From Prolixibacteraceae bacterium (GTDB lineage: Bacteria; Bacteroidota; Bacteroidia; Bacteroidales; Prolixibacteraceae): a stretch of 64,000 nt of DNA. The notes beneath the pieces were generated by a model. The model worked only from the letters and a program-made list of their open reading frames with translations. It ran no database searches and was not told the DNA's origin. The stretch is from assembly GCA_019856515.1 (NCBI GenBank), contig CP082230.1:1984001-2048000 (forward strand), read 5' to 3'. Positions 33,642 to 43,042 of the stretch are shown piece by piece. Position numbers and translations under genes: made by a program. How positions within the stretch are numbered: the first letter of the stretch is position 1; every line of letters begins with the position of its first letter.

Positions 33642-34352
33642 CTACAGATCCTTTTCCTCAATTTTTTCTTGAATCCACTCCATAACCAATGCAGTTTGTT
33701 CTGAAGGAGTGATATGACTATTGTCAAGCACCACGGCATCATCTGCTTTAGTTAATGGGCTCTCATCTCTATTTTGATCGATATAATCACGCTTCTCAAC
33801 ATTGGCAAGAATCTCGTCAAGTGTCACATGATCTCCTTTGGCATTTAACTCATCAAAACGTCGTTTTGCTCTAATCAATGGGTCTGCAGTCATAAATACC
33901 TTTAGGTCAGCATGAGGGAAAACCACTGTACCAATATCTCTACCGTCCATTACAACACCTCCGTCGTTTCCAAACTCTTGCTGTAATTTAACCAAATGGT
34001 GTCTTACTTCAGCAATGGCAGCAATAACACTAACATTATTAGACACTCCCAATTGGCGAATTTCGGTTTCGATATTCTCTCCATTTAAAAATGTAACATT
34101 AGTTTGATTTTCTTCATTGTATTGGAAAGAGATATGAATATCATTCAAAGCATCGATCAACAACTGCTTCTCTACATGGTCTTCTTTAATCCAATTCATT
34201 CGCAAAGCGTATAAAGTAACTGCTCGATACATTGCTCCTGTATCCACATAGATATAACTCATTCGTTTTGCTATATCTTTTGCCATTGTACTTTTACCGC
34301 ATGATGAAAATCCATCAATTGCAATAACCAACTTCGTTTGTTTGCCTTTCAT
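33642..34352 (-). CDS. cmk: Cytidylate kinase
   Basis: About 236 residues from the ATG at 34,352 (MKGKQTKLVIAIDG); a longer version from 34,385 adds an unlikely hydrophobic stretch. The P-loop GFSSCGKSTMAKD, the substrate block YVDTGAMYRAVTLYALR, DGRDIGTVVFPHADLKVFM and the lid RAKRRFDEL are all typical. It phosphorylates CMP and dCMP. The 262-nt gap to ispH suggests a promoter between them. Clustering with ispH and porQ is a recurrent arrangement in Bacteroidota. Confidence 0.95.
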   Translation of the reverse strand: MKGKQTKLVIAIDGFSSCGKSTMAKDIAKRMSYIYVDTGAMYRAVTLYALRMNWIKEDHVEKQLLIDALNDIHISFQYNEENQTNVTFLNGENIETEIRQLGVSNNVSVIAAIAEVRHHLVKLQQEFGNDGGVVMDGRDIGTVVFPHADLKVFMTADPLIRAKRRFDELNAKGDHVTLDEILANVEKRDYIDQNRDESPLTKADDAVVLDNSHITPSEQTALVMEWIQEKIEEKDL

Positions 34353-34429
34353 TAGGTAGATATAAATAATTAAAAACGATCGCAAAGATACGTTTTTTTA
34401 TGCTTATTATCTCCTGAGATAATTCAATT

Positions 34430-35407
34430 CTACAACTTTAATTGGAAACCAAAACTATGCTGTATATTACTCTTATGCATCGGACTAAAGCTATAAGCTA
34501 ACTGAAACTTTGAAGTATCTATTTGAAACCCGAAAGACATTCCTGAAGTGCCTTTGCTTGAGGAAGAACCTATCGATTCACGAATCATATTATTATATCC
34601 TGCCATCAAACAGAAATGAGAACTAAACCTTAATCGTGTACCAAAATTGATATGATTAAGCAAATGGCTATAGTCCTCTTTACTATCACTATCATCACCG
34701 ATCACAACAGCATCCCACTCATTCAAGTGATGGGCAGTCAGATAGAAAATAAATGGAGCGTGATCTAGCGATTTTACCAAAGTAAAACCAACATCCAAAG
34801 GAAGAGAAACTTTAGATTCATCTAACTGGTTTATCGATACACCGATATTTCTCACGACAAATGCTGCAGAGAAACTCTTCACTTTATAACTTGCAGAGGC
34901 ATTAAATGAGAGTGCAAAAGCATCATAGATATCCATTTTAGAAAACAGCGTATGCATGGATACTCCTGCACGCCACTTAGAACTTAATTTCTTGGAGTAG
35001 TTCAAGGAGAGATCATATGAAGCAGCTGAGTAGTCTCCAAGGTATATATTTTCTTCATCTCTTCTCTCAAAGCTACCATAATTAATCGTCTGAAAGTTGA
35101 TCGAAAAGATATCCGTCGGCTTCCATGCCCAAGCTCCACTCAAAGAGATATGTTTGACCCCATCAAATAGAATTGCATAATCAGTTTCAATCTTCTTATG
35201 GTAAGTCGAGTCAAGCTCACTAGGCGCAAACTGAGTCACTCCAAAATTAGTCTCAACATCACTATAAAGCACTCCTCCCAAAGCTCTTGTCGATGGATTA
35301 ATTGTGACATCTAACAGAGGATACGTTTGATATGGAGCGTCTTGAGATCGACCTATATTTGATAATAGAACCACTCCTAGACAGGATAATAATAGTTTCT
35401 TTAACAT
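34430..35407 (-). CDS. porQ: Type IX secretion system outer-membrane protein PorQ
   Basis: 325 residues with a signal peptide (KKLLLSCLGVVLLSNIGRSQ). The mature part is a beta-strand-rich PorV/PorP-like barrel protein: INPSTRALGGVLYSD near the N terminus, FAPSELD, KHISLSGAWAW, NYSKKLSSKWRAGVS, FRLSSHFCLMAGYN-like strands and a final HSFGFQLKL. PorQ belongs to the T9SS attachment complex with PorU, PorV and PorZ. The gene just upstream of cmk is a hallmark location for porQ. It agrees with the T9SS sorting domains encoded elsewhere in this window. Confidence 0.82.
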   Translation of the reverse strand: MLKKLLLSCLGVVLLSNIGRSQDAPYQTYPLLDVTINPSTRALGGVLYSDVETNFGVTQFAPSELDSTYHKKIETDYAILFDGVKHISLSGAWAWKPTDIFSINFQTINYGSFERRDEENIYLGDYSAASYDLSLNYSKKLSSKWRAGVSMHTLFSKMDIYDAFALSFNASASYKVKSFSAAFVVRNIGVSINQLDESKVSLPLDVGFTLVKSLDHAPFIFYLTAHHLNEWDAVVIGDDSDSKEDYSHLLNHINFGTRLRFSSHFCLMAGYNNMIRESIGSSSSKGTSGMSFGFQIDTSKFQLAYSFSPMHKSNIQHSFGFQLKL

Positions 35408-35468
35408 GAATTGTTACTTATAATATACCTTTCAAGAAAAAACGTATGCATACGGTTATTATTGTTTA

Positions 35469-35969
35469 CTACCACTCCATTTTAAGCATCGTCTCAGTAA
35501 TCATATAAACAATTGGACAGTAAGACCTATTCTTTTCTGTCAAGTTTAATATTTGATACATTTTTGTTCTATCCGTATGCGGATACTCACGACAAGCCTT
35601 TGGTCGACTTTCATAACACATACAATACAGATCATTTCCTAGAAATGGACAAGGCTGGGTACGAAAAACAAAGTCTTGATCAGAGTCCATCTCCAGATAC
35701 TCATCAATAAAGTTTGATGACTTCATCCGAAAATGCTTACTTAACCGATCAATATCTTTCTCAAGTACAATAGGACTAATACTACTACAACAGTTTCCAC
35801 AATCGAGACAGTCATAACTATCAAAAGCCTCTTCATGAAGCCTATGAATAATTGCATCTAGATTTTTTGGTTTCTTTTTCTTCAGTTTCTTAAATAAATC
35901 TTTTACCTGTTGCCCATTCTGTTTTGACAACTCCACAATCGAGACAGGTGTAACTCCTGTAAAATCCAT
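35469..35969 (-). CDS. YkgJ-family cysteine-cluster protein
   Basis: 166 residues. The cysteine set CLDCGNCC, then CPFLGNDLYCMCYESRPKACREYP, is that of the YkgJ (CxxCxxCC) family, which likely binds zinc or an iron-sulfur centre. The substrate is not known. It lies upstream of porQ with a 61-nt gap and on the same strand, so it may be in the same transcript. No signal peptide; cytoplasmic. Confidence 0.88.
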   Translation of the reverse strand: MDFTGVTPVSIVELSKQNGQQVKDLFKKLKKKKPKNLDAIIHRLHEEAFDSYDCLDCGNCCSSISPIVLEKDIDRLSKHFRMKSSNFIDEYLEMDSDQDFVFRTQPCPFLGNDLYCMCYESRPKACREYPHTDRTKMYQILNLTEKNRSYCPIVYMITETMLKMEW

Positions 35970-36366
35970 ACCTAACAGTTTTAGTTGGGCAAAGATAAAC
36001 GATTCATTAAACTATTACACATTCCATGGTGAAGGATTTAAGTAGCAACATGGATCTAAATTTATAGAGCTAATTTTCAACATAACAGCCACGAAAAAGT
36101 AAACCTTACAATCACAAAAATTCAACCTTAAACGAATACGATTAGCAATTGACACACAAGCAAATATTTGATTCTAGTCATATTTACCAAAACACAAATT
36201 TACGCTACAATCAATAGATGATAACCTCTAAATATCAGAAGTTAATAGATTAACGATTAATAAATATTATTTAAAGTTTATTGTTTATTTTACTATTTTT
36301 GTAACCAAACGCAACACCACCACTTATTACACTTTATTTGATTTTAAAAACGAAAGGTTATCACTT
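35970..36366. promoter_or_regulatory. Divergent intergenic region with candidate -7 box at 36,294-36,301
   Basis: About 400 bases between the leftward YkgJ gene and a rightward gene. TATTTTTG at 36,294-36,301 fits the TAnnTTTG -7 element, about 65 bases before the rightward ATG; no clean TTTG -33 element lies upstream. No gene is present. Confidence 0.4.
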
Positions 36367-36915
36367 ATGAGCAGTTTTATGTCAAGTGGTTATCGGGCAG
36401 TATTTACCCCTACTCCCCAAAGAATTCTTATTAGCTACTATCTTGATTCAGCAAATCAAGAAGACCGTCCTGCGTTTTATGGAGAGATACAAGGTATTAA
36501 TAACCTCATATCTCTATCCACTTTACAGTGTTCTCTCTCTACACCTCATGATGAAGAGATATTACTAATTAAATCTCAATCCACCCTATTTTCCAACAAA
36601 TGGAACCTATACGGCAGAGATGATTTTCTTATTGGAAAGGTATTAACAAACAACAAGACCCCTTCTGTTATGGGACAAGTTCAATGTAATGAATGGGGTA
36701 CACTAGGACGCATACAATATTCTAATCATGATAAAAGTTGTGTGATTACAAGAGACGATCAAACGTTTGGAAGTATTGACTTTGTTGACACTAATAATTA
36801 TCATTTCCATCTAGATGGAAGTATCAAGAACAAGAAGTCTCCAAACTTATTATTTCTTGGATTGGCTGCTATCGTCTATGCCATACAGAACACAGCATTA
36901 ATCCCTTACAGTTAA
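36367..36915 (+). CDS. Uncharacterised protein, possibly scramblase/LURP-like, with C-terminal hydrophobic segment
   Basis: 182 residues. The body is beta-rich (LIKSQSTLFSNKWNLYGRDDFLIGKV, TLGRIQYSNHDKSCVIT, FGSIDFVDTNNYHFHLDG) and ends in one hydrophobic segment (LLFLGLAAIVYAIQ). This layout resembles the tubby-like fold of LURP-one and phospholipid-scramblase proteins, which also end in a hydrophobic helix, and another such gene is at 46,212. The resemblance is in layout only; I would not assert homology. Confidence 0.55.
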   Translation: MSSFMSSGYRAVFTPTPQRILISYYLDSANQEDRPAFYGEIQGINNLISLSTLQCSLSTPHDEEILLIKSQSTLFSNKWNLYGRDDFLIGKVLTNNKTPSVMGQVQCNEWGTLGRIQYSNHDKSCVITRDDQTFGSIDFVDTNNYHFHLDGSIKNKKSPNLLFLGLAAIVYAIQNTALIPYS

Positions 36916-37050
36916 GAGTAGATATAAATTACAGGTCAAAGAACTCTTAAATGACTCTTTATAACTTATTTCTTATGAATTTAATTTTTTATTTTTTTCA
37001 TTTGTCTATCAAATAAGGGGGATTAAAGATCACCCACTGTAGAGATCAAT

Positions 37051-37401
37051 ATGAGGAGATATAGTAATATAACACCTAATGCCATCATTACTTTCACCAA
37101 GTGGAGCAGAAAAAGTTATGCCCTATTTGCAGTGATAGGTAGGTTGGTACGTATTGGATTTCTAAACATGGACTTGTCTAAAGTTGATGACGTACTGTTA
37201 AATATACCATCGTCAAAGAGTACTATGACAATGAAAGAAGAGGACGAGGAAGAAGAGTGTATCCAAGAACTGGATAGGCTTAGGGTATCTCTATACGAAG
37301 GGCTAATACCTCAATCCACGTCCATTCCATGCGATAAAATAGATTGTTACACGTATTATAAAAAGAATACAAGAAAGGCTAGATGCCCCTATATAAGATA
37401 G
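37051..37401 (+). CDS. Small uncharacterised protein upstream of bioB
   Basis: 116 residues, basic N terminus (TKWSRKSYALFAVIGRLVRIG) and an acidic central run (MKEEDEEEECIQELD). The last codons (TRKARCPYIR) lie inside a strong hairpin that precedes bioB, so either the gene ends in its own terminator or it is a leader peptide. The composition is plausible but I recognise no domain. It may be a small regulator of the biotin genes; there is no direct evidence. Confidence 0.5.
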   Translation: MRRYSNITPNAIITFTKWSRKSYALFAVIGRLVRIGFLNMDLSKVDDVLLNIPSSKSTMTMKEEDEEEECIQELDRLRVSLYEGLIPQSTSIPCDKIDCYTYYKKNTRKARCPYIR

Positions 37402-37419
37402 GGATATCTAGCCTTTCTT
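37371..37419 (+). terminator. Hairpin with 14-bp perfect stem before bioB (terminator or attenuator)
   Basis: AAGAAAGGCTAGAT pairs exactly with ATCTAGCCTTTCTT, and an inner CCCTAT/ATAGGG stem extends it. GGTTTT follows, and bioB starts 13 bases later at 37,433. The position fits a terminator for the small gene upstream or a conditional attenuator for the bio operon. Confidence 0.75.
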
Positions 37420-37432
37420 GGTTTTAAACGGT

Positions 37433-38404
37433 ATGAAAAAAGAAGCTTTAAAGAGAAAAGTAGATGAGATCATCAATGGTCAAATGATCCAAGTAGAAGA
37501 AGCCTTAGAGTTGGTAAAATATGAAAACCTTCACGAGCTGTCAGCATATGCCAATACCATTCGTGAGACCCTTTGTGGAAACCATTTCGATTTATGCTCC
37601 ATCACCAATGCACGATCAGGTCTTTGTGGGGAAGATTGTAAATGGTGCTCCCAATCTATCCACTTCAACACAAAGGTCCCTCAATATGAATTTATACCAC
37701 TAGAGCAAGTGGTTAAGGAGGCAAAAACACTTGAACAGCAAGGGGTGCACAGACACTCATTGGTTACGAGTGGAAAAGCATTAAACAAATCAAATATAAA
37801 GCATCTTATTGGGACCTACAAAGTCCTAAAGAGAGAAGCACCAAAACTTAAATATTGTGCCTCACTTGGACTCATAGACAAAACAGCTCTTCAATCATTG
37901 GTAGAGGCAGGAGTCGACCACTATCACTGTAACCTTGAGACAGCCCCATCACATTTCCATACGTTATGTTCTTCTCATACTATCGAAGACAAAAAGAGAA
38001 CGATACAAGCGGCACAGGAAGTCGGATTAAAAGTCTGCTCAGGAGGAATTATCGGAATGGGTGAAACCATGGAGCAACGAATAGAGATGGCCTTTGCATT
38101 ACGTGAGTTAGGAATAAAATCCATTCCCATCAATATCTTAATGCCAATCGAAGGAACACCACTAGAAGGGTGTAAGCCACTAACCGACGAAGAGGTAATC
38201 CGCACTTTCATCATCTTTAGATTCATCAACCCCAATGCGAACATACGTTTGGCAGGAGGGCGTTGTGAAATTAAACATGTCGAAGAGAGGCTTTTAGCTG
38301 CTGGCGTCAACGCATCTATTGTTGGTGACCTTCTAACAACCATGGGCTCCTCTGTAGATGAAGACCTTAAAATGGTTCAGAGTGCTGGATTTAACATCAA
38401 ATAA
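37433..38404 (+). CDS. bioB: Biotin synthase
   Basis: 323 residues from the ATG at 37,433 ([10 protein letters not shown]); a TTG fifteen bases upstream also stays in frame but lies in the hairpin. Radical-SAM protein that inserts sulfur into dethiobiotin. The cluster motif CGEDCKWC (Cys65, Cys69, Cys72) is present, and [12 protein letters not shown] and [12 protein letters not shown] are standard BioB blocks. First gene of a six-gene biotin operon with the next start 13 nt after the stop. Confidence 0.96.
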   Translation: MKKEALKRKVDEIINGQMIQVEEALELVKYENLHELSAYANTIRETLCGNHFDLCSITNARSGLCGEDCKWCSQSIHFNTKVPQYEFIPLEQVVKEAKTLEQQGVHRHSLVTSGKALNKSNIKHLIGTYKVLKREAPKLKYCASLGLIDKTALQSLVEAGVDHYHCNLETAPSHFHTLCSSHTIEDKKRTIQAAQEVGLKVCSGGIIGMGETMEQRIEMAFALRELGIKSIPINILMPIEGTPLEGCKPLTDEEVIRTFIIFRFINPNANIRLAGGRCEIKHVEERLLAAGVNASIVGDLLTTMGSSVDEDLKMVQSAGFNIK

Positions 38405-38417
38405 AACGAACCTAACG

Positions 38418-39713
38418 ATGAATACAACGTCACTACTAGAGTTAGATCGCAATCATATATGGCACCCATATACATCTATGGACCATCCTCTCCCATGCTT
38501 TCCTGTGGCATCTGCTGAAGGTGTTGAAATCACATTAGAGACAGGAGAGAAACTGATTGATGGTATGTCAAGCTGGTGGGCTGCCATCCATGGTTATCAA
38601 CACCCCCAACTTAACCAAGCAATACAGAATCAGATACAGAAGATGTCACACGTCATGTTCGGGGGATTAACCCACCGTCCAGCCGTAGAGCTGGCAACCC
38701 AGCTGTTAAAAATTACACCAGATGCATTGCAGAAAATATTCTACTCCGATTCAGGTTCTGTTGCAGTAGAGGTAGCTCTTAAAATGGCACTGCAATATCA
38801 AATGTCAAGAGGAAGATCTACGCGCACAAAATTCGCAACGGTCCGAAATGGATATCATGGAGATACATGGCATGCAATGGGCGTATGTGATCCCGACACA
38901 GGGATGCACTCTATCTATAAAGACAGACTTGCACCTACCCTCTTCGCTCCATCTCCTAAGGTCTCATTTTTTGAAACGTGGGACACCTCTGATTTCAAGC
39001 CCATGGAACAACTCATATTAAGTAACCATGAGGAGGTGGCAGCAGTCATTCTAGAACCCATTGTACAAGGAGCAGGAGGCATGCGTTTTTATCATCCACA
39101 ATACCTTGTCGAACTACATCGTCTTTGCCAACAACATGACATCCTACTAATCTTCGATGAGATCGCAACAGGCTTTGGAAGAACAGGAAAGATGTTCGCC
39201 TTAGAACATGCAGGAGTAGTACCAGATATTCTTTGTTTAGGCAAAGCCATTACAGGAGGGATGATGAGTTTCGCTACCACCATGACTACTGTAGAGGTGG
39301 CCACAACCATCTCTCAAGGAACCCCTGGTGTTATCATGCATGGTCCTACCTTTATGGGAAACCCCTTGGCATGTGCAGTAGCAACACAAAGCCTAGAAAT
39401 CATCATGCAGAAAGAGACACTTACAAAAGTTAAGACTTTAGAACAACAACTAATCCAAGAGCTAGCACCATTCAAAGCACTCGAAATCGTTGATGACGTG
39501 AGAGTCCTTGGAGCGATTGGTGTTATCGAAATGAAAGAGGCAGTAGATATGCAAATGCTCCAACAGAGCTTTGTTAAACATGGCATATGGCTACGACCCT
39601 TTGGCAAACTTATCTATATGATGCCACCTTACATCATGAGCTCCAAAGCCCTTAGTCAATTGATCAAAGGGTTGAAACAATCCATTAGTGAAGTTTACCA
39701 TATTGACATTTAA
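38418..39713 (+). CDS. bioA: Adenosylmethionine--8-amino-7-oxononanoate transaminase
   Basis: 431 residues from the ATG at 38,418 ([20 protein letters not shown]), which fits the family; an earlier in-frame start would overlap bioB by 47 bases and add non-conserved residues. The BioA hallmark [10 protein letters not shown] at 51-60, the PLP-binding Asp247 ([13 protein letters not shown]) and Lys276 (LGKAITGG) are present. Makes 7,8-diaminononanoate from KAPA using SAM as amino donor. Confidence 0.96.
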   Translation: MNTTSLLELDRNHIWHPYTSMDHPLPCFPVASAEGVEITLETGEKLIDGMSSWWAAIHGYQHPQLNQAIQNQIQKMSHVMFGGLTHRPAVELATQLLKITPDALQKIFYSDSGSVAVEVALKMALQYQMSRGRSTRTKFATVRNGYHGDTWHAMGVCDPDTGMHSIYKDRLAPTLFAPSPKVSFFETWDTSDFKPMEQLILSNHEEVAAVILEPIVQGAGGMRFYHPQYLVELHRLCQQHDILLIFDEIATGFGRTGKMFALEHAGVVPDILCLGKAITGGMMSFATTMTTVEVATTISQGTPGVIMHGPTFMGNPLACAVATQSLEIIMQKETLTKVKTLEQQLIQELAPFKALEIVDDVRVLGAIGVIEMKEAVDMQMLQQSFVKHGIWLRPFGKLIYMMPPYIMSSKALSQLIKGLKQSISEVYHIDI

Positions 39714-39725
39714 CCTAACATAGAT

Positions 39726-40850
39726 ATGAAAAAACGAATCTTAGCTGGGATAGAGCAACTAGAGAGAATGGACAATCTTCGTAGATTGTCCATTCCCTCG
39801 CCGTCCCACCTCTCTCTTTCGACCAACGATTACATGGGGATATCTCAGAATCAGCAACTATATAAAGATTTTATCGAGCAAAATAGTATCGATGGTACAA
39901 GTATGGGAAGCTGCTCCTCTAGACTTTTGACAGGAAACACAGAAGCCATGGAGCTACTAGAAAGAGATCTCAAAGATCTTTACCAAAGAGAGGCTGCACT
40001 TCTTTTTAACAGTGGATATCATGCCAACATTGGCATCCTGCCTGCCATTACAACCAAAAGAGACTTGATCATTGCAGATCAATATGTACATGCGAGTATC
40101 ATTGACGGGATTCAACTATCAAAAGCTAAAAGCTGGAGGTTTCGCCATCAAAACTACGATCAATTAGAAGACTATCTAATAAAATACCGAAACGATTATG
40201 ATCAAGTGATATTGGTGGTAGAGTCACTCTACAGCATGGATGGCGACTATGCTGATCTACATAGACTTGTTGAATTAAAGAATAGATATGACTGTCTTCT
40301 ATATGTGGATGAAGCCCATACATTTGGGGGAGTAGGCAAAAGAGGATTGGGGTTGGGTGAACAGCTAGGATTGATCAAATCCATAGACTTTATTGTTGGA
40401 ACCTTTGGAAAAGCAGTAGCATCACAGGGGGCATTCCTAGTGTGTGACGATATATATCGCACGTGGCTGATCCAAAAGTCTAGATCACTAATCTACACCA
40501 CCTCCCTACCCGAGATCACATCACTCTGGAATAGACATGTTATTCATTATTTAACCCAACAAGAGGAGGCTAGAGATAGATTAGCAGCTTTGGCAAGTTG
40601 GTTTTCTAGAGAACTAGGGATCGAACATCAATCCTATATCATTCCATACATAGTGGGTTCCAACAAACGAGCAATCGCGTTATCAAACTTCCTTGAGACA
40701 AGAAATATATCCTGCCTACCAATAAGGTATCCAACAGTCCCTCAAGAGACGGCAAGACTACGATTCTCATTAACAGCAGAGATGAAAATGGAACAACTTG
40801 TAAGTATCATAGAAGCAATCGACACATTCAATCTAAACATGGTACCATGA
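39726..40850 (+). CDS. bioF: 8-amino-7-oxononanoate synthase
   Basis: 374 residues of the alpha-oxoamine synthase family. It condenses pimeloyl-ACP and alanine. Visible are GSCSSRLLTGNTEAMELLE, LYVDEAHTFGGVGKRGLGL (Asp195) and the PLP lysine Lys229 in GTFGKAVASQGAFL. Normal length, 12 nt after bioA, overlaps bioG by 4 nt. Confidence 0.93.
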   Translation: MKKRILAGIEQLERMDNLRRLSIPSPSHLSLSTNDYMGISQNQQLYKDFIEQNSIDGTSMGSCSSRLLTGNTEAMELLERDLKDLYQREAALLFNSGYHANIGILPAITTKRDLIIADQYVHASIIDGIQLSKAKSWRFRHQNYDQLEDYLIKYRNDYDQVILVVESLYSMDGDYADLHRLVELKNRYDCLLYVDEAHTFGGVGKRGLGLGEQLGLIKSIDFIVGTFGKAVASQGAFLVCDDIYRTWLIQKSRSLIYTTSLPEITSLWNRHVIHYLTQQEEARDRLAALASWFSRELGIEHQSYIIPYIVGSNKRAIALSNFLETRNISCLPIRYPTVPQETARLRFSLTAEMKMEQLVSIIEAIDTFNLNMVP

Positions 40851-41467
40851 CGCATATTATATTCTTTAACGGATGGGGGATGGACAAAGGGGTGTTTAAA
40901 CACTTTAATACTAGCGACGATATTCAAATCACAGAGGTCAATAGTTACCACCAATACCACGAACCGACCATCACCAATGATTGTGATAGAACAGTGGTGG
41001 TAGCATGGTCACTAGGGGTAATAATGGCCACCAAATTCTATATCCAACACAACCTATTTATCGATAAATTCATCGTCATCAATGGCGCATGTGATGGTTT
41101 TGACAAACATAAAGGGCTGCCTAAAGTGATGTCTATGCTAACAGCAAAAAGGTGGAACACATCTACCTTAACAGGCTTTAATGAAAAGATGAATGGGACT
41201 TCCGAAGTCATAGTTCCTTGCAACCGCTCTATAGAGGACCAAAAAGCAGAGTTAATCTTCCTGATGGAACACCATGATGAAATCCAATCCAATCTATTAA
41301 CTGTAAATGACCCGTGTATTACAGTCTTAATTAGTGAAAATGAATGGATCTACCCAGCAAAGAATCTTATTCGCTGTTGGCAACATCAAAATATTGTGAT
41401 CATAAAAGATAAATTTCATAACCCATTCTACAGCACCTACTCATGGAAACAATGGATAGAGAATTAA
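40847..41467 (+). CDS. bioG: Pimeloyl-ACP methyl ester esterase, BioG type
   Basis: 206 residues of the DUF452/BioG family, an alpha/beta hydrolase that frees pimeloyl-ACP from its methyl ester in organisms lacking BioH. The FFNGWGMDKGVF opening, the nucleophile elbow AWSLGV (Ser55), and a C-terminal His191 in KFHNPFYS are present. It overlaps bioF by 4 nt and bioC by up to 25 nt, which ties esterase and methyltransferase synthesis together. Confidence 0.92.
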   Translation: MTHIIFFNGWGMDKGVFKHFNTSDDIQITEVNSYHQYHEPTITNDCDRTVVVAWSLGVIMATKFYIQHNLFIDKFIVINGACDGFDKHKGLPKVMSMLTAKRWNTSTLTGFNEKMNGTSEVIVPCNRSIEDQKAELIFLMEHHDEIQSNLLTVNDPCITVLISENEWIYPAKNLIRCWQHQNIVIIKDKFHNPFYSTYSWKQWIEN

Positions 41468-42213
41468 CAACAGATAAGAAGCGTATTCAAACCTGTTTCA
41501 AACAAGGGTTTCGCACTTATGATCAGCAAGCAACAATACAGAAACGTGTTGCAGAAAAACTTGTGGATTGCCTGGCACAACAACCACTATTTATACCTAC
41601 CGTCTTTGAGATCGGCGCTGGGTCGGGGATACTTACAGAGAGCTTATTGTCAAAACATATGGTTGGGGAATATCGATTAAATGATATTGTGACACACTGC
41701 TTTCCAAAATTAGCAGGTATAACCAAGTCTCATGCTGTGACGATCGCAAAAGATTACATGGGAGATATCGAACAAATTGATTTGCCTCAACAGAACAACT
41801 TGATCATCTCTAGTTCAGTATTCCAATGGATACAGCGCCTTCCTACCCTGCTCAACAAGCTATCTGGAACACAAAACAGAGGCGACATACTAGCATTCTC
41901 AATATACACCAAAGGAACATACACAGAGTTTCATCAAACCACTGGAGCAGGCCTAAACTATCTCCACTTTGATGAGATTACAACAATGGTAGAGCAACAA
42001 TACGACATATTACACGCTTCCCAAGAGCAACATACACTCTCTTTTAACACCCCAAAAGAGGTCCTCCTTCACATGAAAAGAACAGGGGTCAACGGCGTAG
42101 GAATATCATGGAATAAATCACAACACCTCCATTTTATGAGGAATTATCCCACGGTTAACCATAAATATCAACTAACCTATGTTCCATCATATTTTATACT
42201 TAAACGAAAATAG
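41443..42213 (+). CDS. bioC: Malonyl-ACP O-methyltransferase
   Basis: 256 residues. A SAM-dependent methyltransferase that methylates malonyl-ACP to start pimelate synthesis. The SAM loop is FEIGAGSGILTESLL and the acidic YRLNDIV follows. SSVFQWIQRLPTLL is typical of BioC. The start at 41,443 overlaps bioG by 25 nt; a Met three codons later (41,452) is an alternative. Confidence 0.93.
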   Translation: METMDRELTTDKKRIQTCFKQGFRTYDQQATIQKRVAEKLVDCLAQQPLFIPTVFEIGAGSGILTESLLSKHMVGEYRLNDIVTHCFPKLAGITKSHAVTIAKDYMGDIEQIDLPQQNNLIISSSVFQWIQRLPTLLNKLSGTQNRGDILAFSIYTKGTYTEFHQTTGAGLNYLHFDEITTMVEQQYDILHASQEQHTLSFNTPKEVLLHMKRTGVNGVGISWNKSQHLHFMRNYPTVNHKYQLTYVPSYFILKRK

Positions 42214-42216
42214 ATA

Positions 42217-42924
42217 ATGAAAAAAACATATTTTATCTCAGGAATAGATACAGATTGTGGCAAAACAATCGCAACGGGTATTATGGCGAAAAGCCTACAT
42301 CACTATGGACATAAAGTGATTACACAAAAGTTTATCCAAACAGGTAATATCGGATACTCCGAAGATATTGAGAAGCATAGAGAACTGATGGGAGTCAATC
42401 TATTTCAAGAAGATTTTGACCACACCACCGCTCCTTTGGTATACAGCACTCCTGTCTCTCCACACCTTGCCGCTGAGATCGATGTTAAGGAGGTCGACAT
42501 TCAGAAAGTATACGATGCAACCCAAACACTAGAAAAACGTTTTGATCATATACTTCTCGAAGGAGCTGGAGGTCTAATGGTTCCGTACAGTAGATCACAA
42601 ACCACATTAGATTATCTAAAAGCGTCGGCTCTTCCTCTAATTCTTGTCACCTCTTCTAAGCTCGGAAGTATCAACCATACACTCCTATCTCTAGAAGTCA
42701 TCAAAAAATATGATATTCCGCTACATGGTGTGGTCTATAATCATCTTCCCCATGTCGAAAATTTTCAAGCAGTAGACACAGTTAATATAATTAAAACGTA
42801 TCTATCAGAGAACTTCCAAGGAGTATTATTCACAGAAATACCTAATATTGAAGACCATAAAAACTACACCATTCCTGAACCTGTTATAGAGCAATGGTTC
42901 AAACAAGAAAGAATCATTTCATAA
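42217..42924 (+). CDS. bioD: Dethiobiotin synthetase
   Basis: 235 residues. The P-loop is SGIDTDCGKTIATG, with the substrate Lys in TQKFIQTG and the LLEGAGGLMVPY block of BioD. It closes the ureido ring of dethiobiotin with ATP and CO2. It is the last gene of the bio operon, starting 3 nt after the bioC stop. With bioB-A-F-G-C, it completes the pathway. Confidence 0.95.
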   Translation: MKKTYFISGIDTDCGKTIATGIMAKSLHHYGHKVITQKFIQTGNIGYSEDIEKHRELMGVNLFQEDFDHTTAPLVYSTPVSPHLAAEIDVKEVDIQKVYDATQTLEKRFDHILLEGAGGLMVPYSRSQTTLDYLKASALPLILVTSSKLGSINHTLLSLEVIKKYDIPLHGVVYNHLPHVENFQAVDTVNIIKTYLSENFQGVLFTEIPNIEDHKNYTIPEPVIEQWFKQERIIS

Positions 42925-43042
42925 TATTTACTTTTATAATGAATCATTTTTGATTCCCATCTGTTACATCATTATATAGTCAATAGAATTGCACTTCACA
43001 TTCATGTTGAAGTATCACTTCGGACACAAAAACATCTAGGAT

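Noticed and set aside
36367-36915. Firm assignment of this gene to the scramblase family
   Set aside because: Only layout and a few beta blocks agree; the key scramblase motifs are not clear, so I keep it as uncharacterised.
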